A DNA stretch of 64,000 nt from assembly GCA_903862885.1 (NCBI GenBank), contig CAIOZU010000017.1:1-64000 (forward strand), written 5' to 3'. The notes under the pieces are model-generated. The model was given only the letters and a program-made list of their open reading frames with translations. It was not told the DNA's origin and did not search any database. Below, in pieces: positions 19,301 to 28,778 of this stretch. Source of the DNA: an uncultured Pseudomonadota bacterium. GTDB taxonomy: Bacteria; Pseudomonadota; Gammaproteobacteria; Steroidobacterales; Steroidobacteraceae. A program made the translations under genes and the position numbers. Position 1 is the first letter of the stretch. Every line of letters begins with the position of its first letter.

Positions 19301-20939
19301 GTAGCAAGATCACCGCCAGACTGAGGGTACGCAGCACATCCGCGTTACGCTGACAGCTGCGATCGAGCAGCGCATTCAGCAGTTCCTCCGCCGCCCAGGC
19401 CAACTCAGCCAAGCTGGTTGCGCCTACCATGCGGCCACTGCCTTTCAACTTATGGCATGCGCGCCGCAACTGTTCTAACGACCCACGATCAGATCCGTCC
19501 TGCTCCCAGCGCCCAAACGATTGAGCGATAACAGAGATATCCTCTTGCGCCTCACCAGCAAACAGCGCGAGCAGCTCCGCATCATCAGTCATCACGACCG
19601 ATTCCTCTGTGGGTTTCGTCGCACTGGGTTTCTTAGTACGCGGTGTCGACTCCACCATCGGAACGCTCACTCCCGAATCCCTCAGAGTCTCGTCGCTCGG
19701 ATGAAGTACTGCAGGCACATAACGACCGGCTTGCCGCTCGGTCAAATAGAACTCTAGGGTGACCACCTGATCTGCTAAGCGCTCTGCATCCTGCAATGGC
19801 ACTCCGCGACCCGAAGCGAGCACTCGGGTGGCTAAGGGGAACAATGCGCCCACCTTACTCACCGCAGCCATTTCATCGATCATCAGTAGGCCGGCATTCA
19901 TTTCCTGAAGCAAGCCGACGACTAATCCTAGTCCGGTGACGGCGCCCCCTGCTAATGCTGCCGTGAGCGCCTCTTTAATAGTCTGTAAATTAACAAGACA
20001 CTGGCTGAGGACGGCGCCACAAATGACCGAGTAATCACTGCCGGCGTCCGGCGACGCATCCCCATTCTGTTCTGAGATTTTATCTGACAAGAGGTCCACA
20101 TGGCAGGCACTCTCTATCTCCAACAGCTCAGCGGCAATCTCGACCAACGCCTGGTCAGGCATTGAGCCATCAGTGACTGCTATCTCTTTTAGCTTATAGG
20201 CCTGCAGACGCACTCGATCACGAAATTCTTCGAGCCCTAAGCTACCGAGAGTGTCACCAATTTTGCGAAGTACCTCAACCTGCGAGACCAACTCCTCGCG
20301 TCTGCCACCCCCAAAGCGCACGAACTGGTCAAGCGCACTCTGCACACGAGCTACATCACGCTTCATATTGGCGACCAGCGTATCGAGCATTCCTGCACCG
20401 ACATCATTGCTCGACTGACCTCTGAGCTCAGCCACCTGCCTACCCCCGCTCGGGTCTGCCTCGTCAGCCGCCAACCTTTGCGGCGATCCAGTCATCTCGC
20501 CCCATGCAATCACATCGGCTTCGGAAAGCGGCGCCTGTGCACAGCAGTGTCGCAACTCGTTAATGACCGTTATGGCCCAACGCACCGTGCCACGCGGGCA
20601 CGTGCGAAAAAGCGGCAACTGCTCGGGCATCTGCACCAGTGTGCGCATGAGCGCATCAAGAGCGGCCGCGTGCTCAGCACCTTGGACGGGCAAGGCCCGA
20701 AGATGCTCGCCCAGTCGCTGCATCGCCTCTATCAATACCGATCCAAGCTCGCTCTCAACTAAAACAAAAACGCCATGCATATCCCGCAGACAAACCAAAC
20801 ACTCAAGCAAGGGTTGATGATCCGCCAGATCCTTCGCATAAGACTCTAACGCCCCGCGCGCGATGTCTATCTCGATCGCGAGCTGCTCATCAACAGCGAT
20901 GCGCGCTTGGTTAGACAGGTCTGTCATCAGCCGGCTCAT
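16356..20939 (-). CDS. chpA: Hybrid chemosensory histidine kinase ChpA/PilL
   Basis: CheA-type kinase controlling type IV pilus extension and retraction. Order: N-terminal ChpA-specific helical region (1-300); Hpt with [11 protein letters not shown] (His about 495); Hpt-like with [11 protein letters not shown] (His about 649, the usual Lys replaced by Leu); Hpt with [11 protein letters not shown] (His about 807); a linker (830-900); dimerisation and HATPase (about 910-1240, NAVVHG, DDGAGMD, GRGVGMD); CheW (about 1240-1390); REC (about 1400-1527, phospho-Asp in [11 protein letters not shown]). At 1527 residues it is far shorter than the approximately 2470-residue Pseudomonas ChpA and has fewer Hpt domains. 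Start overlaps pilJ by 29 nt. Confidence 0.96.
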   Translation of the reverse strand: MSRLMTDLSNQARIAVDEQLAIEIDIARGALESYAKDLADHQPLLECLVCLRDMHGVFVLVESELGSVLIEAMQRLGEHLRALPVQGAEHAAALDALMRTLVQMPEQLPLFRTCPRGTVRWAITVINELRHCCAQAPLSEADVIAWGEMTGSPQRLAADEADPSGGRQVAELRGQSSNDVGAGMLDTLVANMKRDVARVQSALDQFVRFGGGRREELVSQVEVLRKIGDTLGSLGLEEFRDRVRLQAYKLKEIAVTDGSMPDQALVEIAAELLEIESACHVDLLSDKISEQNGDASPDAGSDYSVICGAVLSQCLVNLQTIKEALTAALAGGAVTGLGLVVGLLQEMNAGLLMIDEMAAVSKVGALFPLATRVLASGRGVPLQDAERLADQVVTLEFYLTERQAGRYVPAVLHPSDETLRDSGVSVPMVESTPRTKKPSATKPTEESVVMTDDAELLALFAGEAQEDISVIAQSFGRWEQDGSDRGSLEQLRRACHKLKGSGRMVGATSLAELAWAAEELLNALLDRSCQRNADVLRTLSLAVILLPELLAHLQHPTLQAPQAAGVMAELRLLASGQARGRYQESQAAIASLPDLSAGHDPSASSDRVLANIYQQEARAHIGVITEFLGRLETQFTPMSVSDPLYRAVHTLLGASRMAGVWQATALAEPLYAYMGALHDQGQEVPLEALSTLLATARALSEIATLWGVAEYDFDMAGLIERLGRLRDVDTPDHRPSVVAHSARAVDDAVTPQRAIVLADLESSDHEIRQVFSDEATELLDAAERALAMLAEATLRQAGLVEMQRVLHTLKGSARMAHVFQVSDLAHEIENTLSSRAVLNALDSPKVLAVLQASFDDLNRMRDACRGSTVTPASDKLLADLRLLASPSPAPSDDPPQQREANDMASHQKSLSSVSGEVTTKDDRQDLARVDAELLEQLLNDAGEVSIYRARLEQQLSSMDFNLAELSRVVQRLRGQLRKLELETEIQMAHGNEAQRHVDTFDSLELDRFSMLQQYTRALAESSSDVGSLQGLLETQLREGQSLLIQQARMITDVQNGLMRSRMVPFSRYVPRLARALRQVSGEHERQVELVVNGAGGELDRQVFERLLPPIEHMLRNAVVHGIESASRRTAAGKAVTGRVEISLKREGAEMVILVADDGAGMDLRAIREKAVMGGFIDPRQSLSDQEAMQLTLEPGFSTAKMITAAAGRGVGMDVVATEIKRLGGTLRIDSVAEQGTTFTIRLPFTLAVSQALIVRSAEEVYALLLPSVEAVIRLPRQDIERHLAEGKPTFSYNEQIYRFQYLGTFVGGLPARLPDKKEVPVTVLLIRSGDHSTALVTDEVIGCREIVIKNIGPQMSSIRGIAGATVLGDGRIVVILDMPALVRGESRTRTPAELVGDRIDRRTFVLVVDDSITVRRVTQRVLERNGMRVLAAKDGVEALMLLAEHLPDIILLDIEMPRMDGYEVAAQVRATERLRHIPIIMITSRAGEKHQARAIEMGVNDYLSKPYQEHQLLDAIAPLVSRPTEFH

Positions 20940-22242
20940 CTGACTCTGATATCAAAGAACGCGGATTAGTACCAACCACGGTGCTCGTACTAGACGCAGG
21001 CGGCAGCGTGAAGCCCGCCGCAGCACGTCGCAAATCGGCTGACAGCTCAGCGAGTTTGCCAATCGACAGCACAACACCGCCAGTGCCCTCCGCTGTCTGC
21101 GCGCTGATCTCGCTTAATACCTGCATGCTGCGCGTGATATCAGACGACACACCCGCCTGTTGACGTGCGCTCTCGGAGATCGTCTGCATGAGCGTGGTCA
21201 GCTGGCTTGACACCGTCTGGATTTCCTCAAGCGAAGCGCCAGCATTCTCAGCGAGCAGCGCGCCGCCGACGACATCCGTTGTCGTTCGCTCCATAGAAAC
21301 AACGGCGGCATGCGTATCGCTTTGAATGGTCCGCACCAGCGCATCGATCTGACGAGTCGCATTGGCAGCGCGTTCCGATAGCCGCTGCACCTCATCGGCA
21401 ACCACCGCAAAGCCGCGACCCGCCTCACCGGCAGTGGACGCTTGGATCGACGCATTCAGAGCTAATATATTGGTTTGTTCAGCGATATCATTTATAAGCC
21501 CAACAATATTACCTATTTCTTGCGAGCTTTCCCCTAACTGCTTAACGCGCTTAGATGTCTCTTGGATCGTCTGCCGGATGGCATTCATCCCATCAATCGT
21601 GCGCCTCACCGCCTCAGCGCCCTTTGAGGCGGCGTCGACTGAATGCCTAACAACGTCTGCGCACCGCTCCGCGTTACCTGATACTTTTTGTATCGAAACG
21701 GCCATCTCACTTACGGAGCCGGTGGTTTCAGCGATCTGCTGTGACTGTCGGCCAGCAGCTTTTTCAAGGTGCGCAGCACTCGCCTGGGTACCTTTGGTTG
21801 CAACATCCAGCGAAAGAGCCGATACATTTAAGGTGTCAACCAGATTCCTTAATGCGCCGATGGCGTAATTAATGGAATCAGCGATTGCGCCCGTAATCTC
21901 GGTCGTCACGGTTGCCTGGACAGACAAATCGCCGGTCGCCAAATTAGATAACTCGTCTAGCAACTGGAGAATGGCGGCTTCATTACGCGCACTGGCGTGA
22001 TCTACAAGCATCGGTGCGTCAATACGTAAAGTGGAGCGCATGTGCTCCACTAAAGAAAAGGTCACGGCGAGCAGTGCAGCGATCGCACAGGCAGCAGCGC
22101 CCCACAGGGCCTCATAAGCCTCGAGCGTGCCCGACACCCCGAGCAAAGCCACCACAATGGCTAGCAGCACAAACCCCAGCGCGAAGCCAAGCGTCAGCGG
22201 AACGCGACTCACTAACTGGCTGTGTTCTCGTTGCAGTTTCAT
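20911..22242 (-). CDS. pilJ: Short PilJ-like chemoreceptor without periplasmic domain
   Basis: Methyl-accepting receptor of the twitching system. Two transmembrane helices (about 15-37 and 46-66) are separated by only about ten residues, so there is no periplasmic sensor. A HAMP-like segment (about 90-145) and a long signalling coiled coil follow, with the canonical hairpin tip [14 protein letters not shown] and [15 protein letters not shown]. The protein has 443 residues; PilJ of Pseudomonas and Xanthomonas is about 680. The pilI stop is only 46 nt upstream, so no longer N-terminus is possible. No CheR or CheB partner lies in the cluster. Confidence 0.93.
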   Translation of the reverse strand: MKLQREHSQLVSRVPLTLGFALGFVLLAIVVALLGVSGTLEAYEALWGAAACAIAALLAVTFSLVEHMRSTLRIDAPMLVDHASARNEAAILQLLDELSNLATGDLSVQATVTTEITGAIADSINYAIGALRNLVDTLNVSALSLDVATKGTQASAAHLEKAAGRQSQQIAETTGSVSEMAVSIQKVSGNAERCADVVRHSVDAASKGAEAVRRTIDGMNAIRQTIQETSKRVKQLGESSQEIGNIVGLINDIAEQTNILALNASIQASTAGEAGRGFAVVADEVQRLSERAANATRQIDALVRTIQSDTHAAVVSMERTTTDVVGGALLAENAGASLEEIQTVSSQLTTLMQTISESARQQAGVSSDITRSMQVLSEISAQTAEGTGGVVLSIGKLAELSADLRRAAAGFTLPPASSTSTVVGTNPRSLISESDEPADDRPV

Positions 22243-22288
22243 TTAACCAACACTCCGACAGATCGCAAGGTCAAATCGAGCAGCCATA

Positions 22289-22858
22289 TCAAGAGGCCGC
22301 TTGTATAAAGTTAGGCGTTTCAATGATTTTCCTGAAGCTGAGAACCGGGCATAAATTGTCGCTGAATCGGTACGCACCGACCAAGTAGCGATCGCATCGT
22401 ACCAAGGGCGGCGGTGTTGAATCTTGGAAGCTTGATGCCGTACAGCGCACGAAACCCGCGACCTCATCGACCATAAAACCTGACAGCATGTCCCGGTGAC
22501 TCACCAATAGCACCCGAGTATTGCGAGTGGCAGGCGCGACCCCGCTGCCGAGGTACTGACGGATATCAATGATCGGCAATAACTGGCCGCGAACATTAGC
22601 CAACCCGCGCACCCAAGGTTTGGATCCGGGCACTCGGGCGAGATGCGCAGGCCACGCCAGCACCTCACGCACCTCCTCTCGGGAGACAAGAAACGTTTCT
22701 GTACCCATGCGGAAGGAGATCCCGACCCATGCGTCGTCATCGGCATCATCGCGGAGTCCTGCCGTTACATTCGCTCGACGCTCAATTTCTTGAAGTAGCG
22801 CCACCGGGGTATCGCGCAAACTCCGCAAGTTAGCCACAAGAGAAGAGGGCCTATTCAC
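22289..22858 (-). CDS. pilI: CheW-like adaptor PilI
   Basis: Scaffold linking PilJ to the ChpA kinase. 189 residues: about 45 helical N-terminal residues, then a CheW domain with VGISFRMGTETFLVSREEV, KPWVRGLANVRGQLLPIIDI and a FSDNLCPVLSF C-terminal strand. Start codon overlaps the pilH stop by 4 nt, giving tight coupling. Gap of 46 nt to pilJ. Confidence 0.93.
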   Translation of the reverse strand: MNRPSSLVANLRSLRDTPVALLQEIERRANVTAGLRDDADDDAWVGISFRMGTETFLVSREEVREVLAWPAHLARVPGSKPWVRGLANVRGQLLPIIDIRQYLGSGVAPATRNTRVLLVSHRDMLSGFMVDEVAGFVRCTASSFQDSTPPPLVRCDRYLVGAYRFSDNLCPVLSFRKIIETPNFIQAAS

Positions 22859-23226
22859 GAAGCCAGCACCAACTGAACTTTCGCCAATAGACTGTCTGCC
22901 GTAAAAGGCTTGTCGAGATAGTCAACCGCACCTTGGCGCATCGCCCACAGCTGATCTGATGGTTGCCCTTTATTAGTGACAATGACCACAGGAATCGCTT
23001 TGGTCAGCGCGTCATGTGACAGTAAGCGAGTGGCTTCAAAACCATTGAGGCCGGGCATCACAATATCCATTAAAATGAGATCGGGTGTCATGGTCTTTGC
23101 CATGCGGATGCCCTCTTCGCCACCGGAGGCAGAAGCGGTCTGATAGCCATGCCGCTCTAAGGTGCGACTCATGACATGCACCTCGGTGGGTGAGTCATCA
23201 ACAATCAGGATAAGTGGCATTCGCAT
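22855..23226 (-). CDS. pilH: Response regulator PilH
   Basis: Single REC domain, 123 residues. Acidic pocket in LIVDDSPTEVH, phospho-acceptor Asp in DLILMDIVMPGLNG, Thr/Lys switch residues in VIVTNKGQP and YLDKPF. In the Pil-Chp paradigm PilH promotes retraction or acts as phosphate sink. No output domain. 8 nt downstream of pilG. Confidence 0.94.
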   Translation of the reverse strand: MRMPLILIVDDSPTEVHVMSRTLERHGYQTASASGGEEGIRMAKTMTPDLILMDIVMPGLNGFEATRLLSHDALTKAIPVVIVTNKGQPSDQLWAMRQGAVDYLDKPFTADSLLAKVQLVLAS

Positions 23227-23234
23227 CGCTCGAT

Positions 23235-23660
23235 TTAAAGCGTAACCGGCTGAATAGGTGCGGCATGTTGGTCAATCGCTGCCAACAACTCGTCGCGAGT
23301 GAAAGGCTTAGTTACATAATGTTCGGAGCCCACCAAGCGACCACGCGCCCGGTCAAACAACCCATCTTTTGATGAGAGCATGATGACCGGTATGGAACGA
23401 AAAATCTTGTTGTGCTTAATCAGAGAACACACCTGGTAGCCATCCAAACGCGGCATCATGATGTCCACAAAGACGATGTCCGGTGGGTGATGAACAATCT
23501 TTGAGAGCGCATCAAAGCCGTCAACTGCCGTACTGACCTCGCAACCTTCTTGGGCGAGCAAGCTCTCGGCCGCTCTACGAATGGTCTTGCTGTCATCCAC
23601 GACCAGCACCTTGAGCCCGCTTAAGCGAGCTTTAAAAGCCGTAGAATCCACCTTTTCCAT
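23235..23660 (-). CDS. pilG: Response regulator PilG
   Basis: Single REC domain with a short N-terminal helix. DDSKTIRR forms the acidic pocket, the phospho-acceptor is in DIVFVDIMMPRLDG, and HYVTKPF carries the conserved Lys. In the Pil-Chp system PilG stimulates pilus extension. The frame is open to 23735, but ATG 23660 is selected because AGGA lies 6 nt upstream; the next ATG two codons earlier is directly against that site. First gene of the chemosensory operon, divergent from gshB as in Pseudomonas. Confidence 0.94.
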   Translation of the reverse strand: MEKVDSTAFKARLSGLKVLVVDDSKTIRRAAESLLAQEGCEVSTAVDGFDALSKIVHHPPDIVFVDIMMPRLDGYQVCSLIKHNKIFRSIPVIMLSSKDGLFDRARGRLVGSEHYVTKPFTRDELLAAIDQHAAPIQPVTL

Positions 23661-23884
23661 AGACATTCCTGCAGAAAAACATCGGTCACCGGTCATGCAC
23701 CGGGACGCAGGTCGACTTCCGCCGATCGCGCCCACACCCTCTATCGACCTTCTTTACCCACTCTGGGCACGACAGTAGCATCCCGCAGCCGGTGTACTAT
23801 GGCAAGCGTTAGGACATCGGCAACGACCGTCAAAAAATCAGCGCGCCGGTGTCTGTTTGCGGACCCGGCCACAGGGAGATCAAG

Positions 23885-24847
23885 ATGGCTAAGACAATTC
23901 GTCTGGGGGTGGTGATGGACCCCATCAGCAGCGTCAAACCGGCCAAGGACTCAACCCTTGCAATGCTGGAGGCCGCTCAGTCTCGCGGCTGGGAGCTCTA
24001 TTATATGGAGCAGCAGCACTTATCCCTGCTAAATGGTCAGGCGTTTGGGAACATGACGCCACTCACACTCACCCTCGGCAAAGAGCCGTGGTATGCACCG
24101 GGCCTGCCGGCGAAGCGTCCCCTGTCAGATCTCGATGTAATTCTCATGCGAAAGGATCCCCCTTTCGATACCGAATACATCTATACCACCTACATCCTCG
24201 AGCGCGCGGAGTTAGCTGGCACCCTCATCGTCAATCGCCCCCAAGGGCTGAGAGATATGAATGAGAAGGTCTATACCGCCTGGTTCCCCGAATGCTGCGC
24301 AACCACCCTCATTACTCGCGATATGGGGGATATGCAGGCTTTTTTGCAAGAATACGGCACCATTGTCTGCAAGCCCCTCAACGGGATGGGTGGGCGGTCC
24401 ATTTTCGTGGTTGAAAAGAGCGACAAAAATGCCACGGTCGTCTTTGAGACGCTCACCGATTACGGGAGCCGCTACACCATCGTTCAACAGTACCTCCCGG
24501 AGATCATGACCAGCGGCGACTCACGCATTCTGCTCATCGACGGCATCCCGGCGCCCTATGCACTGGCTCGCATGCCGTCGGCCACGGACAACCGCGGCAA
24601 TCTTGCCGCGGGCGCTACCGGGGTCGGTCGCCCCCTCAATGAACGCGACCAGTGGCTCTGTGAACGAATCGGGCCGGCGTTGCAGGCGCGCGGCATGCTA
24701 TTTGTGGGTCTTGATGTGATCGGCGGTTTCGTCACCGAGATTAACGTCACCAGCCCAACCGGCATCCGAGAAATTGACAAAAAATTTAACACCCAGCTCG
24801 CTGATCTGCTGATGACGGCAATCGCGAAACGCCTCGATGCACGCTAG
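23885..24847 (+). CDS. gshB: Glutathione synthetase
   Basis: ATP-dependent ligation of gamma-glutamylcysteine and glycine. ATP-grasp protein of 320 residues: MAKTIRLGVVMDPISSVKPAKDS at the N-terminus, KPLNGMGGRSIF in the glycine-rich loop (about 161-172), and the metal-binding FVTEINVTSPTGIREID near the C-terminus. ATG 23885 has AGGGAG 7 nt upstream; a longer frame from 23849 is ignored. Divergent from pilG, a conserved gammaproteobacterial neighbourhood. Confidence 0.97.
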   Translation: MAKTIRLGVVMDPISSVKPAKDSTLAMLEAAQSRGWELYYMEQQHLSLLNGQAFGNMTPLTLTLGKEPWYAPGLPAKRPLSDLDVILMRKDPPFDTEYIYTTYILERAELAGTLIVNRPQGLRDMNEKVYTAWFPECCATTLITRDMGDMQAFLQEYGTIVCKPLNGMGGRSIFVVEKSDKNATVVFETLTDYGSRYTIVQQYLPEIMTSGDSRILLIDGIPAPYALARMPSATDNRGNLAAGATGVGRPLNERDQWLCERIGPALQARGMLFVGLDVIGGFVTEINVTSPTGIREIDKKFNTQLADLLMTAIAKRLDAR

Positions 24848-24901
24848 TCTGTCGCCTCAAAACGGCCGCCCCCCACCCATCAGCACGCTATACTGAGACG
24901 C

Positions 24902-25780
24902 GTGGCCGACACGATTGTTCTTGACGAGCTTCTAAGACGCGGCGAAGGCTGGCAGCCTGAGCGCAACCGCTTAATGGCTGCTCTGTGTGTCGCCACCGCC
25001 CTCCATTTAGCTTTGATCATTGGCATCACTTTTGATCATGTTTACAAGGGCTTAGCGGCACATAAGCCGATGCTGGAAATCCTGCTGATCCAAGCGCCTA
25101 GCACGAATCTTGACAACCCCAAGGCCGACTATCTGGCCGAATTCAACCAGCGCGGCGCAGGTAACGGGTCCGACGCCAGTACCGCCCGAGCGGTGGACGA
25201 AAGCGCCGACAGCCCGACCCCACCCCTGCCCCCGAGCGATGCGTGGGGCGCCCTTGGCAACCCAGAAGGGGACGAACTGATCCATGGCAAGAACCGCAAG
25301 CGCGTACCGCTCCCGAGCGATGCTCGGACACCCGCCACCTATGCGCCTCTGCCGACCTTTGCGCTCGCGGTCAGTTTAGAAGGCGCCCACAACGAATCCA
25401 CTGATATCAATACGCTGCGTGGCGCAAAAAGCGACACCGACCCGCCCTCACCCAATACGCGGGCCTCGCCTGCCGCCATTTATCTAAACGCATGGCGCCA
25501 AAAAATTGAGCAAATTGGTACCACCAACTACCCTCTGACGGCAGTCCAACGAGCAGGCCTGACCGGCAATCCTGTTCTGGAAGTACAGATCCTGGCCAAC
25601 GGACACCTCGGAGAAGTGCGCGTACAACGTAGCAGTGGCCATCCAGAACTGGATCAAGCCGCCTTGGGTATCCTGCATATGGCCGCCCCCTTCGATCCTT
25701 TCCCAAAAGAGTTAGCAGCCCAGAACCCCACCCTGCGACTGGCTTACGAATGGCAATTTCTGAGCGGCAGCCTTAAATAA
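24902..25780 (+). CDS. TonB-family energy transducer-like protein
   Basis: One N-terminal transmembrane helix (about 24-42, LMAALCVATALHLALIIGIT), a Pro/Ser/Asp-rich periplasmic linker (about 60-190) and a C-terminal TonB domain (about 200-290; NPVLEVQILANGHLGEVRVQRSSGHPELDQAAL and WQFLSG). 292 residues, somewhat longer than E. coli TonB. No exbB or exbD nearby, so it may serve an orphan role or borrow a distant motor. GTG start with no ribosome site; TATACT (24889-24894) stands 7 nt before it, which would give a leaderless transcript. It follows gshB, a common pairing. Confidence 0.85.
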   Translation: MADTIVLDELLRRGEGWQPERNRLMAALCVATALHLALIIGITFDHVYKGLAAHKPMLEILLIQAPSTNLDNPKADYLAEFNQRGAGNGSDASTARAVDESADSPTPPLPPSDAWGALGNPEGDELIHGKNRKRVPLPSDARTPATYAPLPTFALAVSLEGAHNESTDINTLRGAKSDTDPPSPNTRASPAAIYLNAWRQKIEQIGTTNYPLTAVQRAGLTGNPVLEVQILANGHLGEVRVQRSSGHPELDQAALGILHMAAPFDPFPKELAAQNPTLRLAYEWQFLSGSLK

Positions 25781-25854
25781 GACCGTCCTACACAGCCCCT
25801 AACACGGGCGAGCGATCGCTTGTCGCCAACGGATTAGGGGCCGATACTAAGCGG

Positions 25855-26427
25855 GTGCCCAGCGCCTACCTCACCAACCAGCTGTTGATCGCCATGCCCT
25901 CGCTGGCGGACCCTAACTTCGCTCGTTCCGTAACGCTCATCTGTGAGCACAACGATCAAGGTGCGCTGGGCATTATGATTAATCGCCCCATGAATATGCT
26001 GCTGGGCGAAGTCTTTAGCCAGTTGTCTTTGAACCCCACCGACCCAAAACTTGCCCAACAGCCCATCTTGCGAGGGGGCCCTGTGCAGCTAGAGCGCGGC
26101 TTCGTCCTGCACCCACCCGACGCGGACGGCAGCACGCCGTGGGACTCGACACTGCGAGTATCCCCCACGCTCAGGGTCACCACCTCCCGCGACATCCTCA
26201 CGGCCATGGCCCGGGGCGAAGGCCCAGAACACGCAGTCATCGCCCTAGGCTACGCCGGTTGGGATGCCGGCCAACTAGAAGAGGAGATTCGTTCTAACTC
26301 TTGGCTTAATGTGACCGCCGACGAAGGCATCTTATTCAGCACCCCCATCGAACAACGTTGGCATGCAGCCGCTAAATTGCTAGGTATTGATATTGAGAGA
26401 CTCTCTAACCAGGCTGGACATGCCTGA
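25855..26427 (+). CDS. yqgE: YqgE/AlgH family protein (UPF0301)
   Basis: Cytoplasmic protein of uncertain biochemical role; in Pseudomonas AlgH affects alginate regulation. Family signatures are LTNQLLIAMPSLADPNF near the start, VTLICEHNDQGALGIMINRP (about 26-45), and LGYAGWDAGQLEEEI near 133. 190 residues, the normal length. Starts at GTG 25855. The final codons overlap the ruvX start by 8 nt, and the yqgE-ruvX order is widely conserved. Confidence 0.94.
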   Translation: MPSAYLTNQLLIAMPSLADPNFARSVTLICEHNDQGALGIMINRPMNMLLGEVFSQLSLNPTDPKLAQQPILRGGPVQLERGFVLHPPDADGSTPWDSTLRVSPTLRVTTSRDILTAMARGEGPEHAVIALGYAGWDAGQLEEEIRSNSWLNVTADEGILFSTPIEQRWHAAAKLLGIDIERLSNQAGHA

Positions 26428-26881
26428 CAGCCCCACCGGCGCGACGACACAGCATCCTTGGGTGGCGCTGGGCTTTGATTTTGGTACCCGTCGAATCGGC
26501 GTGGCCGCCGGTGACAGCCTGACCAATGGCGCACGACCTATAGGCGTCGTGGCCGCTCATGCGGGAATCCCCGAATGGACCCCCCTAGAGCGATTCATTC
26601 GCGACTGGGCACCCCGCATTCTGATCGTGGGCGTCCCTTATAATATGGATGGTACTGAAGGCTCACTGACTGCGGCGGCCATCCACTTCGCAGCGGAACT
26701 TAAACAGCGTTTTGGCTTGCCTGTGATCCCGGTGGATGAGCGCCTGTCTTCGCGTGAGGCGGAAGCTATTCTTCGCTCACAACGCGCCAGCGGAGCCAGA
26801 CCGCGCCGGGTACGCCACGAAGATGTCGATTCGGCTGCGGCTTGTGTACTCTTAGAGCAATGGCTGCGCGGCCGAGACTAG
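26420..26881 (+). CDS. ruvX: Holliday junction resolvase-like RuvX/YqgF
   Basis: RNase H-fold nuclease that processes 5' pre-16S rRNA ends. GFDFGTRRIGVAAGD carries the first catalytic Asp; IPVDERLSSREAE and the C-terminal EDVDSAAACVLLEQWL carry the others. 153 residues from ATG 26420, which overlaps the yqgE stop. A frame from 26387 is open but adds residues outside the family. The pyrB ATG follows 11 nt later. Confidence 0.94.
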   Translation: MPDSPTGATTQHPWVALGFDFGTRRIGVAAGDSLTNGARPIGVVAAHAGIPEWTPLERFIRDWAPRILIVGVPYNMDGTEGSLTAAAIHFAAELKQRFGLPVIPVDERLSSREAEAILRSQRASGARPRRVRHEDVDSAAACVLLEQWLRGRD

Positions 26882-26892
26882 CTTAACGAGTA

Positions 26893-27873
26893 ATGAGTAT
26901 GTCGCCATTGAATCAATTCGATCCGCAGGGGCGCTTACGCCACCTGATCACTCTCGAGGGGCTCACGCCAGATCACATTCTGGATTTGCTCGACCGAGCA
27001 CAGCGCCACGTCCGACCGATCCATGAGCGCCCGGCGACCGGTCAAAGCCTAGCGGGCCTGACCGTCGCCAATATTTTCACTGAACCGAGCACTCGTACTC
27101 GCGCCTCTTTCGAGCTCGCTGCTCGCCGGCTCGGCGCAGATGTCCTCAATCTCGAGATCATGCTGTCCTCGAGAGCCAAAGGAGAAACGGTCCTAGACAC
27201 CATTCACACCTTACAAGCGATGTCGACGGACATCTTTGTCATCCGAGATGCGCAGCCTGGGGTCTGTCGTCTAGTGGCTGACCATGTCGCTGCACATGTC
27301 AGCGTACTGTCTGCCGGTGAAGCACATCTCTCGCATCCCACTCAGGGGCTATTGGATGCACTCACGATCAGACAAAGGAAGGGGGGGTTTGAAACGCTCA
27401 CCCTCGCCATTGTGGGTGATGTCCGTCACTCTCGCGTCGCTCGATCTGCCTATCAAGTATTTTCCGCACTCGGCGTAGGCGAACTACGGATCGTAGCGCC
27501 CGCCGCGTTAATGCCAGAGCTCGGCGAAATGCCGCTGGCCCGTCGCTTTGACTCGATCGAAGCAGGCATCGCGCAAGCGGACGTCGTGATGATGTTGCGC
27601 ATTCAAAAAGAACGCATGGTCCAGGCAGCCATCCCAGACGCCGATGACTACTTCATTCGTTGGGGGCTCACCGCCAAGCGACTCACCCTAGCAAAAAAAG
27701 ATGCCCTCGTTATGCACCCGGGTCCAATGAATCGTGAAGTTGAAATTGCCAGTGAAGTCGCTGACGGTCCACAATCAGTTATCCGTCAGCAGGTCACTAA
27801 CGGCGTCGCCGTGCGCATGGCGCTTCTGGAAACAGTGATCGCGCATCGCACCCTCAGGCAAGGACCTGTATGA
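26893..27873 (+). CDS. pyrB: Aspartate carbamoyltransferase catalytic subunit
   Basis: First committed step of pyrimidine synthesis. The phosphate-binding motif STRTRASFE (about 63-71), the SSRAKGET loop, HPTQ (about 148) and the C-terminal HPGPMNREVEI are all intact. 326 residues, similar to the class A Pseudomonas-type subunit. No pyrI is present. Pseudomonas has pyrR before and an inactive pyrC after this gene; here ruvX precedes directly and pyrK follows with a 4-nt overlap. Confidence 0.96.
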   Translation: MSMSPLNQFDPQGRLRHLITLEGLTPDHILDLLDRAQRHVRPIHERPATGQSLAGLTVANIFTEPSTRTRASFELAARRLGADVLNLEIMLSSRAKGETVLDTIHTLQAMSTDIFVIRDAQPGVCRLVADHVAAHVSVLSAGEAHLSHPTQGLLDALTIRQRKGGFETLTLAIVGDVRHSRVARSAYQVFSALGVGELRIVAPAALMPELGEMPLARRFDSIEAGIAQADVVMMLRIQKERMVQAAIPDADDYFIRWGLTAKRLTLAKKDALVMHPGPMNREVEIASEVADGPQSVIRQQVTNGVAVRMALLETVIAHRTLRQGPV

Positions 27874-28778
27874 GCGTGACGCACCCTGCCCACCGAGACT
27901 CTATTGCGCTGGAAGATGCCACGGTCATCGATCAGATCCAGTGGCCTGGCGATCAATATATTTTAAGACTGCACGCCCCCCGATGCGCAGCACGCGCCAC
28001 GCCCGGCGCATTTGTACACCTCACCTGCGACCCGGACCGACCGATGCGTCGACCCTTGTCGATACAGCGAGCAGATCCAGAGACTGGGACCATCGAAATT
28101 CTCTACAAGATAGTGGGCGTTGGCCTCGAATCACTCTCACGCGTACGGCGCGGGGACACGCTCTCCTGCCTAGGCCCCATTGGCCGAGGCTTTAAAGCCG
28201 ACGCCTCGCGACCCAAAGCGCTGTTGATCGGCGGTGGGGTGGGCATGCCACCCATGATTTTTTTGGCTGAACACTTAACTAAACACTCCCCCTCATCCTT
28301 TCAACCACTGGTCTTGCTGGGCTCGGAGATTCCTTTTCCATTCAGAGCGCGGCCTTCAACCCTCCTCCTCCAAGGCTTTCCTGCAGGCACCATTGCCGCA
28401 CATCCAGAGCTCGAAGCCCGCGGTATACCCAGCCGATTGGCCAGCCGCACCGGCATCGCCGGCGCCTACTCAGGTTTCGTCACGGAACTGGCAGCCCATT
28501 GGCTACAGAGCCTTGACGACGCGACACGTCGCCAAGTGACCCTATACGCTTGCGGCCCCACACCGATGCTAAAGGCGTGCGCCCAATTGGCTCACCGCGT
28601 GGGTATTCCCGCGCAGATATCACTGGAAGAATTTATGGCCTGCGCAGTCGGCGGCTGCGCCGGGTGCACCATAGAGATCAGCACCCCGGAGGGACCGGCG
28701 ATGAAGCGGGTGTGCGTGGATGGCCCCGTGTTTGACGCGGCCAGCGTATTCCCGCCTCAAACTCTGGCGCTAAATTAA
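27870..28778 (+). CDS. pyrK: Dihydroorotate dehydrogenase electron transfer subunit (PyrK-like)
   Basis: Ferredoxin-reductase-like flavoprotein: FAD domain (about 15-110, MRRPLSIQRAD and YKIVGVGLESLS), NAD domain (about 115-250, LIGGGVGMPP and YACGPTPML) and a [2Fe-2S] site at the C-terminus with cysteines in ACAVGGCAGC and RVCVDGPVF. The cluster spacing is that of class 1B DHODH PyrK. 302 residues, longer than the Gram-positive 260. Its PyrD partner is not in the window. Overlap with pyrB suggests a shared pyrimidine operon, unusual for gammaproteobacteria that rely on membrane PyrD class 2. Confidence 0.88.
   Translation: MSVTHPAHRDSIALEDATVIDQIQWPGDQYILRLHAPRCAARATPGAFVHLTCDPDRPMRRPLSIQRADPETGTIEILYKIVGVGLESLSRVRRGDTLSCLGPIGRGFKADASRPKALLIGGGVGMPPMIFLAEHLTKHSPSSFQPLVLLGSEIPFPFRARPSTLLLQGFPAGTIAAHPELEARGIPSRLASRTGIAGAYSGFVTELAAHWLQSLDDATRRQVTLYACGPTPMLKACAQLAHRVGIPAQISLEEFMACAVGGCAGCTIEISTPEGPAMKRVCVDGPVFDAASVFPPQTLALN

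Noticed and set aside
21362-21868. 168-codon plus-strand frame inside pilJ
   Set aside because: Antisense shadow produced by the Ala/Ser-rich coiled coil of PilJ.
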